Made by a program: the position numbers and the translations under genes
Source: SZUA-265 sp965651905
Lineage (GTDB): Bacteria; Myxococcota_A; Polyangia; Polyangiales; Polyangiaceae
Direction: 5' to 3'
DNA: 64,000 bases
NCBI GenBank assembly: GCA_965651905.1
Contig: CBFGUG010000034.1
Location: 1 to 64,000, forward strand
The notes under the pieces: generated by a model
The model's database searches: none
The model's input: the letters and a program-made list of their open reading frames with translations, nothing else
Told to the model about the DNA's origin: nothing
Shown: positions 44,760 through 53,139 of the stretch, one piece after another
Position numbering within the stretch: position 1 is the first letter of the stretch
Layout of the letters: each line of letters opens with the position of its first letter

Positions 44760-46254
44760 TCTCACGTCGGACCCGATGAATCCAGAGGTGCTTTCAGTGC
44801 TGCGGTTGGCGGAGCAGGATCCCGATGCACCGCTGATCGTCACTCCCACGCGAACTCACTCGAGATCCGAGGTGGCTCGTCGCGTCCGTCAACTGATGGC
44901 CTGGTTCGAGCCCGCAGTCAGCCGCGAGCGTCAGCGGCCGATCGCATTCGTCGCAGCAACGAGCACGGCGACAGTCGAAGCGTTGCTTGCGTTGATCGAG
45001 CTCGGGATCCCTGCGGTTCCCTTGCACGAGCGATGGTCTAGCGCCGAACGCAAACGCGCTGTCGCTGCAAGTGACGCCCAGCTGCTCACATTGCCCGATG
45101 CAGCAACGCTGAACACGAAGTCAATCGCTTTCCCCAGTGCTCGCCAAGAGATCGATCCCGAAGTGCCGCTGGCGATCGTGTTTTCGTCGGGTTCGAGTGG
45201 AGATCCTCGAGGCGTCGTACTCAGTCGTCGGGCGTTCATTCAATCCGCTCGAGCGACCGCGGCAGCGATACCCTGGCAAGAAAACGATTGCTGGCACACG
45301 TGTTTACCATTGGCGCACGTGGGTGGACTCAGCATCGTCACGCGCTGTTTGCTGGCGGGCAAGCGGCTGAGTCTACTCGACGATGGTGAACGTCAATTCG
45401 ACGCGGCAGCTCAGCACCAGGCCATGCGAACGTGCCATTGCACCCACGTCTCCCTGGTCCCGGCCCAACTGGCGGCCCTGCTGGAAACCGAGCAAGCCTG
45501 CCCCGAACAGCTACGCGTGGCGATCGTCGGCGGAGCGGCTTTGGCGCCGAGCATGGAGCAGCGCGCGCTGAAAGCAGGCTGGCCAATCTTCCGCACCTAC
45601 GGGCTCACGGAGGCGTGCTCGCAAGTCACGCTCGCCCGGAGTCCAGTCGCCCAACGAGCTGCACCCAGTGACGAGCTTCACGAAGTCGTAGGCGCGAAAG
45701 CGACGGAAGCTGTTTCGGTTACCGAGCTCGCCCCGACCTGCGGCCCGCCTTTGCCACATGTCGAGTTGCGTTTTCGCGATGGGCTGATCGAAGTGCGCAG
45801 CCCGAGCTTGCTGTCGGGCATCCTCCCTGGCGGTGAGACGGGTTTGAAGCCCGACGGCTGGCTGAGGACCTCCGATGTCGGGTATCTCGACGAACGAGGT
45901 GAGCTCGTCGTCTTGGGCCGAGCTGACGACGTCATCGTGACGGGCGGGGAAAACGTCAGCCCGCAGTTCGTGGAAGGCGTGTTGTTGGAGCACCCTGACA
46001 TCCGTGCGGCTTGTGTGTTCGGGATCCCCCACGCGCGTTGGGGACAGGAAGTCGCCGCTGCGCTGGTGGTGCGCGACGAGCGAACGCTGCCCGAGCTGGG
46101 CGACTGGCTGCGCGCGCGATTGGCGTCGTTTCAGCGACCCCGGCGCTTCGCCATCGCCCTGCAACTGCCGACTACCGCGAGTGGCAAGATCGACCGTCGC
46201 GCATGCGCGCGCGAGCTGTCCGCTCACTGTCGTGCGCTTGCCGACAGCCCGTGA
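44746..46254 (+). CDS. menE: o-succinylbenzoate--CoA ligase
   Basis: 502 aa. It activates o-succinylbenzoate to the CoA thioester. AMP-binding motifs FSSGSSGDPRGVVLS, FRTYGLTEACSQ, LRTSDVGYLDERGELVVLGR and the catalytic Lys in TASGKIDRR are present. The start at 44746 is chosen because GAGGAAAG lies 6 bp upstream, inside menC. It is the last men gene; menB, which should follow in the pathway, is not in the window. Confidence 0.94.
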   Translation: MASSDLTSDPMNPEVLSVLRLAEQDPDAPLIVTPTRTHSRSEVARRVRQLMAWFEPAVSRERQRPIAFVAATSTATVEALLALIELGIPAVPLHERWSSAERKRAVAASDAQLLTLPDAATLNTKSIAFPSARQEIDPEVPLAIVFSSGSSGDPRGVVLSRRAFIQSARATAAAIPWQENDCWHTCLPLAHVGGLSIVTRCLLAGKRLSLLDDGERQFDAAAQHQAMRTCHCTHVSLVPAQLAALLETEQACPEQLRVAIVGGAALAPSMEQRALKAGWPIFRTYGLTEACSQVTLARSPVAQRAAPSDELHEVVGAKATEAVSVTELAPTCGPPLPHVELRFRDGLIEVRSPSLLSGILPGGETGLKPDGWLRTSDVGYLDERGELVVLGRADDVIVTGGENVSPQFVEGVLLEHPDIRAACVFGIPHARWGQEVAAALVVRDERTLPELGDWLRARLASFQRPRRFAIALQLPTTASGKIDRRACARELSAHCRALADSP

Positions 46255-46312
46255 TGAAGCGAGCCGAAAACGGCCGCTTGCGACGCGGCTGACGGCCACC
46301 GATAATCAACGC

Positions 46313-46957
46313 ATGAAGCCAACTTTCTTGGGCTTGGCCTGCGCGGCCGCCATCGCTTGCCAAACACGTGAAGCGAAACACGACGCGACCCCCGAGCCAC
46401 CAGAAGCGCCGCCCCAGACGTCGAGTTCGACAGTTGAACCTTCACGACAAGCCGCATCTCGCGGCGCGTCCACGAACTCGGAAAAGGAGGCGCCCAGCCC
46501 CGCGCCCGAAGCCGAACCGCCGGCACGCATGCTCACCCCACCGAAGCCGCTCGCAAATGGCAGAGACTTGTTCGGCGCAGAGTTGAGCAACGCACGCAAG
46601 GTACCGCTAGCAGAGCTGCTGTCGAAGCCGCAGTCGTTCGAAGGCGCAACTGTACGCATCGACGGTACAGCTCGGCGGGTTTGCTCTCGCAAGGGTTGCT
46701 GGATGGAACTCGCTGCGTCCAACGCGGACGACGCCCCGAGCTGTCGAGTCAAGTTCGCAGACTACGCGTTCTTCGTGCCCACCGACTCGGCAGGGTCGAC
46801 CGTGACGGTCGAAGGCGTGCCGCAGATCACCACGGTAAAACCCGGCCGCGTGCGCCACCTCGAGCGCGAAGGCGCGCGTTTTGCGTCCAAGAACGCCGAC
46901 GGCAGCGCCAACGAAGTACAGCTGATCGCAACGGGCGTCGAGATGCAGCGAAACTGA
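46313..46957 (+). CDS. DUF4920 lipoprotein
   Basis: 214 aa. The signal peptide with lipobox (AIAC) is followed by a disordered Pro/Ser/Glu-rich linker to about residue 80. The C-terminal domain has the DUF4920 pattern: FGAEL, VPLAELLSKPQSFEGATVRI, VCSRKGCWMEL, VKFADYAFFVPTDSAG and a strand-rich end. The family is uncharacterised; a thiol- or metal-binding role for CSRKGC is possible. It lies 59 bp after menE, but is probably a separate unit. Its 3' end converges on the next gene, with the terminator of that gene between. Confidence 0.85.
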   Translation: MKPTFLGLACAAAIACQTREAKHDATPEPPEAPPQTSSSTVEPSRQAASRGASTNSEKEAPSPAPEAEPPARMLTPPKPLANGRDLFGAELSNARKVPLAELLSKPQSFEGATVRIDGTARRVCSRKGCWMELAASNADDAPSCRVKFADYAFFVPTDSAGSTVTVEGVPQITTVKPGRVRHLEREGARFASKNADGSANEVQLIATGVEMQRN

Positions 46958-46983
46958 CGCTGCACAGGCGTCGGCCCAAGTAG

Positions 46984-47014
46984 AAAAACGGCGCCCAGAC
47001 TAACTGGGCACCGT
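46984..47014 (-). terminator. Rho-independent terminator of the vWA lipoprotein gene
   Basis: Read on the minus strand, an 11-bp stem (46988-46998 with 47004-47014; one T-G pair) closes a 5-base loop and is followed by five T (46984-46988 on the plus strand as A). It lies just past the stop of the vWA gene at 47045 and reads in the right direction for it. Confidence 0.85.
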
Positions 47015-47044
47015 CTTCGACGACTCACGCTGGCACGGATGGGT

Positions 47045-49126
47045 TCAGCGCACGATGCGCTTCGCCACGTTGAGCAGTAGCGCGCGAATGACTGGGCGAT
47101 AGCCGAAATCCTGCAGGTTCACATTCGAAACCTGACGTGGGCAGATCGACGCCACCACGGACTGGTCGGTGCAGGTGACCTCCCCGCCATTGGGATCTGG
47201 CGGACAGGAGACCCCCTGAAGCACCTTCAACATACGAGGGCTGGGGTAAGCCTTGGCGTAATATTGGGTTTGCCCGTATTCGCCCGTCTCCGTGTCGTAA
47301 CAGAGCGGATTGCCGTCGTAGTAGTTGGACACGTTGCCTTCAGCATCGGTTTCGACGACGCAGTCGCAACTTCCGTAACCGTCCGCGTCTTCACAGTTGC
47401 GCGGCTCGGGCAAGGGGAAGATGCAAGAGTACTGCAGGTCGTCGTCCAGAAGGTCGTTGGTGGCAAGTACGCGGTCGTGACCGTTGATGGAGTTCCAGGT
47501 GCCGGGTCCGCCCACGGCCTCACCCGTGATGGGGTGCGTGCCTTCGCGCATTCCCATGCCCTCGATGTTGAAGGGATCTGTCGGGAAATTGCCGCCCGTC
47601 GGCAAGTACCTCGCCCAATCCACCTCCGAGGCTTCGATCAGGTCCAAGCGCCCGCTAGCGGCTTCGTTGACCGTCTCCTCGGTGGCGGTGTCTTGCCAGG
47701 GGACGCCGATCACGCCCACGACGAAGATCTTTTCGCGGCCTCGGGATGGCGTGAACAACGGGTTCTGCACGGGGTTGCCCGCGCGATCACCGACGTTCGA
47801 GTAGATGTAGCCGCCGACGTACACGTCCGTCGAGCGCAGGAAGCTCACGCCAAAGCGACGAAGTTGATCGAAACAACGTAAAGGACGAGCCTCACCCACG
47901 TCTTCGGGGCCCGCGCCGCAACCGTTCGTCGCGGGATCCGTGTCACAACCGTCGGGCAGCGCGACGCCACAAGGGAGGCAGCACGCGTCGTTGGGGTTGG
48001 CGTCACACGCGTTGGTGCCGTTGCTCAGCACCGTGTTGGTCATCATCGCCATGTAACCCTGCCCCTTGGCGCGCAAAGAGCAGTCGTTCTCGTCGGTCAG
48101 GAACATCACCACGACGACCGAGTCGGGACGCAGGAACGCCGCGCGTTGATCGAGCAAATCCTGGTCGACGCCCTGTGGCTCGACGCATAGGTTGCCGTCG
48201 TCAGGCCGCCCCGGGCACGGGACGCGCTCGAGCGTGAGGTACGGATCGGGCTCACTCAAGAATCGATACGCGGCTTCGAGCGGAGCCTCGAAACCACAAC
48301 CCGACTCGCCTACCTCATCGATTTGGGCGTTGAACTTGGCAATCAGCGTCGACAGGTCAGAGTCGCCTGGGGGCTGCGCTTCACCCTTGGGATCCCAAAC
48401 CAGGAAACCCCAGTTCTGGTAACTGTCAGCAGTCAAATCGGCGCGCACGCGCCCGAGCAGCCAGCTCTTGTCGTTCTCGCCGGGGGTATCGGTGCAGCCG
48501 TAGGGGATCTCGTCACCCTGTGTTCCCAGCGGGCCGAGGCTCGAAGACAGCACCCCGATGTGAATGTCCGTAACCGGATCGAAGATGCGCCGCGTTCCGC
48601 TGGGGCAGGCGATCTCTCCCGCAGGGAACTCCGAGAACTCGTTCGTCTCGTTGTTCACGCAAGGTGGGTTCACCATCTGGTCAATCAGATCGGGGACCGC
48701 CTGCTTGAAGATCGCCTGCTTGTCCGCCATCGAGCTCGAGTTGTCGATGACGAGCAGCAAGTCCACCTTCTCAGACGGCACGAATCCACCAGCCATCGAG
48801 GGATCCGTCTGACTTGGAGTGTCTGCGATGAACTCCATGTCTTGTTCGGACACGAAGTCACCCGTCGCGCTTGCACCTGTCGCGCCGCTCGAATCCGTGG
48901 TGGCCGAAGCGCCCGGTGACGTGCTCGTCCCCGCGCCACTGCCTGTCGCTGCGCCGCCCGTGTCCCCGCCACCAGCCATCCCACCACCAGCGTTGCCACC
49001 CGTCGCGGCTGCCGTGGCGTCTCCAGGACTTTCGTCGGCAGCGCCACATGCGCTGCCTGCCAGGGCTAGGCTACACACCAGGGCGAGTTTGTAAGGGAGT
49101 GAGAAAGCTCTTGTCGTGGTCTTCAT
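47045..49126 (-). CDS. secreted von Willebrand factor A lipoprotein
   Basis: 693 aa. The signal peptide has a lipobox LAGSAC, followed by a long Gly/Ala/Ser/Thr-rich linker. A vWA domain begins at LLLVIDNSSSMADKQ, whose DxSxS metal site (MIDAS) is intact. The rest contains many Cys pairs (e.g. CEDADGYGSCDCVV), suggesting disulfides and an extracellular location. The family is the vWA-lipoprotein type common in myxobacteria; ligand and role are unknown. The start at 49126 was picked for the signal peptide. A strong terminator ends the unit. Confidence 0.85.
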   Translation of the reverse strand: MKTTTRAFSLPYKLALVCSLALAGSACGAADESPGDATAAATGGNAGGGMAGGGDTGGAATGSGAGTSTSPGASATTDSSGATGASATGDFVSEQDMEFIADTPSQTDPSMAGGFVPSEKVDLLLVIDNSSSMADKQAIFKQAVPDLIDQMVNPPCVNNETNEFSEFPAGEIACPSGTRRIFDPVTDIHIGVLSSSLGPLGTQGDEIPYGCTDTPGENDKSWLLGRVRADLTADSYQNWGFLVWDPKGEAQPPGDSDLSTLIAKFNAQIDEVGESGCGFEAPLEAAYRFLSEPDPYLTLERVPCPGRPDDGNLCVEPQGVDQDLLDQRAAFLRPDSVVVVMFLTDENDCSLRAKGQGYMAMMTNTVLSNGTNACDANPNDACCLPCGVALPDGCDTDPATNGCGAGPEDVGEARPLRCFDQLRRFGVSFLRSTDVYVGGYIYSNVGDRAGNPVQNPLFTPSRGREKIFVVGVIGVPWQDTATEETVNEAASGRLDLIEASEVDWARYLPTGGNFPTDPFNIEGMGMREGTHPITGEAVGGPGTWNSINGHDRVLATNDLLDDDLQYSCIFPLPEPRNCEDADGYGSCDCVVETDAEGNVSNYYDGNPLCYDTETGEYGQTQYYAKAYPSPRMLKVLQGVSCPPDPNGGEVTCTDQSVVASICPRQVSNVNLQDFGYRPVIRALLLNVAKRIVR

Positions 49127-49378
49127 TAGGCCTCGGCCGCAGTGTAGCGAATGTGCCCGACAGGACCCGGGCATTTGCGCGTCGCAGACGGACAACCTGC
49201 CGCCGTTCGCTCGGCGAAGAGACGGCGTTGCACTTTTACCCTGTGATGGCAACCTACCCCGACAACTGCCATGAGGGGTGACGTTCGGGCGCGCCATCTC
49301 GAGTCGCGGATGATCGGCTACCTCGCACCCCTCACGAGATCGGACGCACACGCGCGTCCAGTTGCGGCACCCCAGGCT

Positions 49379-50311
49379 TCAGCGCGTGATCGAACGAACT
49401 CCAACGCCGACTGGACCAGGCGCGGGGTAACGCGACCTCAATAGGCGCATGAACTCGGCGCTTGCCGGACTCGGGTGTTTGCCTCGACGAGTCAATAGCG
49501 AGAGCGCTCTCCGTATGTGCAGGTCCTGCACGTCCAACACGACGAGCAGTCCCGTGCGAAGTTCGAGCTCCACCGTCAGTCGTGACACCATCGCCACGCC
49601 CAGCCCGTGGACCACCGCGTTTTTCACCGCTTCGGTACTTCCCAGGCTCATGGCTGGCGTCAGCTGCACACCGAGCTGCGCCAGTTCTGCCTCGATCACC
49701 TCCCGCGTACCCGACCCCTGCTCGCGATGGATGAATGGCAGGCCTTCGAGCTCCGAGAGCGCGATCTGAGAACGACGCGCCGTGGGGTGTTCGGCACTGG
49801 CGATCAGCACCATCTCGTCGTGGGTGAGCACTTCTTGGTCCACACCCGGCACGGTTGCCAGACCCTCGGTCAGTCCGAGATCGAGCTGGCCGTCCAGCAA
49901 CGCTCTGATGATCGCCTGGGTGTTGGCACTCTCCAGCTCCACCCCGACGTCTGGGTGCAGCGCGTGGAAATCACCCAACACCTGCGGCACTAGGTAACTA
50001 CCGATGGTGGTGCTGGCCCCGACCGCCAGGTGTCCGCGCTCCAGCCCGAGCAGTCGCGCCAGTTCCAGCTCTGCCGTCTGTTCCCGTTGGAAGATCGCCC
50101 GCGCGTGCTCACCCAGAAGCCTACCTGCGGCGGTCAGTTGAATCCCCCGAGGCAGTCGGTCGACCAGGGGGGTGCCAATGCTCTGTTCCAACTCCGCCAG
50201 TTGTTTCGAAACCGCGGGCTGACTGATGCGCAGTCGTTTCGCCGCCCCCGTGATGCTCAGTTCGTCGGAAATGGCGTTGAAGACGCGCAGCTGGTTGAGG
50301 TTCAATGCCAT
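49379..50311 (-). CDS. LysR-type transcriptional regulator of sulfite reduction
   Basis: 310 aa. The N-terminal helix-turn-helix (LNQLRVFNAISDELSITGA) with the LysR signature and the effector domain (HREQGSGTREVIE) are standard. It is divergent from the DUF2849-cysI-DUF934 operon with only 60 bp between, and inverted repeats of LysR type lie in that gap. It resembles the CysL/CbbR branch by context. I chose the ATG at 50311 (MALNLNQLRVF) as the typical start; an in-frame codon eight residues earlier is possible. Likely an activator of the adjacent operon. Confidence 0.88.
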   Translation of the reverse strand: MALNLNQLRVFNAISDELSITGAAKRLRISQPAVSKQLAELEQSIGTPLVDRLPRGIQLTAAGRLLGEHARAIFQREQTAELELARLLGLERGHLAVGASTTIGSYLVPQVLGDFHALHPDVGVELESANTQAIIRALLDGQLDLGLTEGLATVPGVDQEVLTHDEMVLIASAEHPTARRSQIALSELEGLPFIHREQGSGTREVIEAELAQLGVQLTPAMSLGSTEAVKNAVVHGLGVAMVSRLTVELELRTGLLVVLDVQDLHIRRALSLLTRRGKHPSPASAEFMRLLRSRYPAPGPVGVGVRSITR

Positions 50312-50338
50312 CACGGATCTTTGAGGTATGAGCAACGG

Positions 50339-50361
50339 TTATCTATAGCATAAGTATTATG
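50339..50361. promoter_or_regulatory. LysR-type operator between divergent genes
   Basis: Two overlapping inverted repeats: TTAT-N7-ATAA (50339-50353, the T-N11-A form bound by LysR proteins) and CATAA-N3-TTATG (50349-50361). They stand in the gap between the LysR start and the sulfite reductase operon, in an AT-rich patch of an otherwise GC-rich region. Confidence 0.55.
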
Positions 50362-50371
50362 TCTTTTGATT

Positions 50372-50701
50372 ATGCCAGATCCAACCACACAATCCCAGCC
50401 CATGGCCAAATCGACCAAAGGCACCCATTTCGTCATCAGCGCCGGCCTGACCGCCAGCGGCGCTCCCGTCTACTTGAAGGCGGACGGCGGCTGGAGTCTG
50501 CAGCTGGCTGACGCGCGGCCGATCGAGTCCAAAGAGGAGGCGGAGCAGCTGGTTTCTCACGCAGACCAACACGAACAAGCGTTGGTTTGTGACCCCTACA
50601 TGTTCGCTGTTCGACTCGACGGCAACGCCATCGATCCGCTCTCGGCCAGAGAGAACATTCGAGCCAAGGGTCCAAGCACCCCCATCCGCCGCCCCGACTG
50701 A
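50372..50701 (+). CDS. DUF2849 protein, sulfite reductase-associated
   Basis: 109 aa. It has the DUF2849 pattern: SAGLTASGAPVYLKADGGW, a central EEAEQLV segment and DPYMFAVRLDG. DUF2849 genes usually sit immediately before a cysI gene; its biochemical role is unknown. The start could be at 50372 or at the ATG 50402 (MAKSTKG); neither has a clear Shine-Dalgarno. It is first in the operon, behind the LysR operator. Confidence 0.85.
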   Translation: MPDPTTQSQPMAKSTKGTHFVISAGLTASGAPVYLKADGGWSLQLADARPIESKEEAEQLVSHADQHEQALVCDPYMFAVRLDGNAIDPLSARENIRAKGPSTPIRRPD

Positions 50702-50764
50702 ATCACCCCACGCTAGCCCTGGAGTAACGACTCTGGGGCACAGCTACTTCTGGAGCACGAACGC

Positions 50765-52429
50765 ATGTACCAGTACGACACCTACGATCAGACCGTCGTC
50801 AATCAGCGCGCCAAGCAGTTCGGCGGGCAAGTCGAACGCCGCATCAGCGGCGAGACGACCGAACTCGAGTTCAAACCCCTGCGTCTGCAGAACGGACTGT
50901 ACATGCAACTGCATGCCTACATGCTCCGTGTCGCCATCCCATACGGGTTACTCAGCAGCACGCAGATGCGCAAGTTGGCGCACATCGCGCGAACCTACGA
51001 CAAGGGCTACGGCCACTTCACCACCCGCCAGAACATTCAGTACAACTGGCCCAAGCTCGGCGACGTTCCGAAAATTCTCGAAGAATTGGCGAGCGTGGAG
51101 ATGCAGGCCATTCAGACCAGCGGCAACTGCATCCGCAACACCACGAGCGATCCGTTTGCGGGCGTAGCCCCCGACGAACTCGAGGATCCGCGGCCGTACT
51201 GCGAAATGATCCGACAGTGGTCGACGTTACACCCCGAGTTCGCGTTCTTGCCCCGCAAGTTCAAGATCGCCGTCACTGGCACACCCGCCCACGATCGCGC
51301 CGCCATTCGTTTCCACGACATCGGCGTGCGTTTGGTGCAGAACGCCGCAGGCGAGACGGGCTTTCAGATCTGGGTTGGTGGTGGCCTCGGGCGAACACCA
51401 TTCATCGCCTCGGTGGTGCGCGAGTATCTGCCTTACGAGCATCTACTGAGCTATCTCGAAGCGATCTTGCGCGTGTACAACCTGCACGGTCGGCGCGACA
51501 ACAAGTTCAAAGCGCGCATCAAGATCCTGGTCAGTGAGCTCGGAGCCGAAGAGTTCACCCGCCAGGTCGAAGCGGAATGGGAGCACATCAAAGACGGCGC
51601 ATTGCAGCTGACTCGAGAAGAGATCGAGCGCATGCGCAGCTACTTCAAGCCGCCTGCCTACGAAAAGCTCGAGGGCAGCGAACACGCGCTCGCTGCAGCG
51701 GCTCTGTCGGGTGATCGCGCCTACGGGGTGTGGGTGAAAAACAACGTCACCCCGCACAAACAACCCGGGTACGCGAGCGTGGTGCTCTCGCTCAAGACAC
51801 CAGGTATCCCACCAGGTGACGTCAGTGACACGCAAATGGATCGCGTCGCCGAGATCAGCGATAGCTACAGCTTCGGGCGCATCGTGGTCACGCACCAACA
51901 GAACCTCGTACTGCCCGACGTGCGCGTGGCGGATCTGCCTGCGCTTCACGCCGAGCTGGTCGCGCTCGACATGGCTACACCCAACTTCGAACGTGTGACG
52001 GACGCGATCTGCTGCCCGGGCCTCGACTTTTGCGCACTCGCCAACGCCCGTTCGATCCCCGTCAGCTTGGCCATCGCCGAGCGTTTTGCGGACATCGACT
52101 ACCAAAACGACATCGGCAAATGCAGCATCAAGATTTCCGGCTGCATCAACGCGTGTGGGCATCACCACGTCGGCAACATCGGCATTCTCGGCATCGACAA
52201 ACACGGCGAAGAGGCCTACCAGCTGATGCTCGGTGGCTGCGAGAGTGACGAAGCATCCCTCGGTAAAGTCATCGGACCAGCGTTTCCCCAAGACCAAGTC
52301 GTCGATGCGATCGACAAGGTGCTGCGCAAGTATCTCAGCTTGCGCGAATCGGAAGACGAGACGTTCCTGCACTGCTTCCGCCGCGTCGGCATGCAGCCAT
52401 TCAAGGAGGCCGCGTATGAAGGTAATTAA
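50765..52429 (+). CDS. cysI: sulfite reductase, siroheme/4Fe-4S subunit
   Basis: 554 aa. It reduces sulfite to sulfide. The siroheme and 4Fe-4S ligands are in CCPGLDFC (C-x5-C) and GCINACGHH (C-x3-C). The FTTRQNIQYNW and TSGNCIRN segments are family-typical. The nitrite reductase group is very similar, but the DUF2849 and DUF934 neighbours point to sulfite. The electron donor is not obvious: no flavoprotein (CysJ) or cysH gene is nearby, so ferredoxin is likely. The DUF934 start overlaps its end by 14 bp. Confidence 0.92.
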   Translation: MYQYDTYDQTVVNQRAKQFGGQVERRISGETTELEFKPLRLQNGLYMQLHAYMLRVAIPYGLLSSTQMRKLAHIARTYDKGYGHFTTRQNIQYNWPKLGDVPKILEELASVEMQAIQTSGNCIRNTTSDPFAGVAPDELEDPRPYCEMIRQWSTLHPEFAFLPRKFKIAVTGTPAHDRAAIRFHDIGVRLVQNAAGETGFQIWVGGGLGRTPFIASVVREYLPYEHLLSYLEAILRVYNLHGRRDNKFKARIKILVSELGAEEFTRQVEAEWEHIKDGALQLTREEIERMRSYFKPPAYEKLEGSEHALAAAALSGDRAYGVWVKNNVTPHKQPGYASVVLSLKTPGIPPGDVSDTQMDRVAEISDSYSFGRIVVTHQQNLVLPDVRVADLPALHAELVALDMATPNFERVTDAICCPGLDFCALANARSIPVSLAIAERFADIDYQNDIGKCSIKISGCINACGHHHVGNIGILGIDKHGEEAYQLMLGGCESDEASLGKVIGPAFPQDQVVDAIDKVLRKYLSLRESEDETFLHCFRRVGMQPFKEAAYEGN

Positions 52430-52904
52430 AGACAAGCAGGTCGTGAACGACGACTGGCGTCTGCTCACCGACTCGGCCACCATCCCCGACGTGGGCGACG
52501 TGATCGTCGGGCTCGAGCGCTGGAACAAAGAGTTCCCCCTGCTCTCCCGACGTCAGGGCAAGACGGGTTTGGTGCTTCGCAGCGACGAAGAGCCGAGCGC
52601 CATCGAACACCTCGCGGAGCTCCCGCTCATCGCCATCGACTTTCCGAAGTTCACGGACGGCCGCGGCTACAGTCACGCGCGCCTCTTGCGCGAACGTTTC
52701 AACTACCGCGGCGAGCTGCGGGCAGTGGGCAACGTCCTGCGCGATCAACTGTTCTACATGCTGCGTTGCGGGATGGACTCGTTTGCCATGCAAGAGGGCA
52801 AAGACATCAATGAAGCGCTCGCCGCCTTCGACGAGTTCAGCGTCACGTACCAAGCAGCAGCGGACGAGCAGCGGCCATTGTTTCGTCGCGTGTCACGCAG
52901 CTGA
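52416..52904 (+). CDS. DUF934 protein, sulfite reductase-associated
   Basis: 162 aa, starting at 52416 behind AAGGAGG (spacing 6-7 bp) within the end of cysI. DUF934 proteins always accompany this cysI type; their function is unknown, possibly cofactor or redox assistance. The conserved center reads LPLIAIDFPKFTDGRGYSHA. There is no metal motif and no membrane helix. It is last in the operon; 235 bp without a recognisable gene follow. Confidence 0.88.
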   Translation: MKVIKDKQVVNDDWRLLTDSATIPDVGDVIVGLERWNKEFPLLSRRQGKTGLVLRSDEEPSAIEHLAELPLIAIDFPKFTDGRGYSHARLLRERFNYRGELRAVGNVLRDQLFYMLRCGMDSFAMQEGKDINEALAAFDEFSVTYQAAADEQRPLFRRVSRS

Positions 52905-53139
52905 CTCGTCGCGCGCCGCGCGGCGGGTCGATCGCTGACTGGCACCGATGTGCGCTGCTTGGAGCGGGACCCCGACACGCGGTACCGTTCGGCTGGGCTG
53001 CTCCGTTGCTTTGGTACGATGTTGATCTGGGGTTACTCCCAGGTCGCGACAGTCGTGCTTCACCTCGCTCCATCGGTTTGGTGGCGCGGGACAATTCGCG
53101 TTTGTCTGAGCGCTGCGGCAGCACTACCCTTTTTCCGCG

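Noticed and set aside
52950..53000. A short open stretch reading RCLERDPDTRYRSA, like the end of a Ser/Thr kinase domain, just before the phosphatase gene
   Set aside because: Only about 14 residues match, no other kinase motif precedes it, and the frame has poor coding character; chance similarity or a tiny remnant at most.
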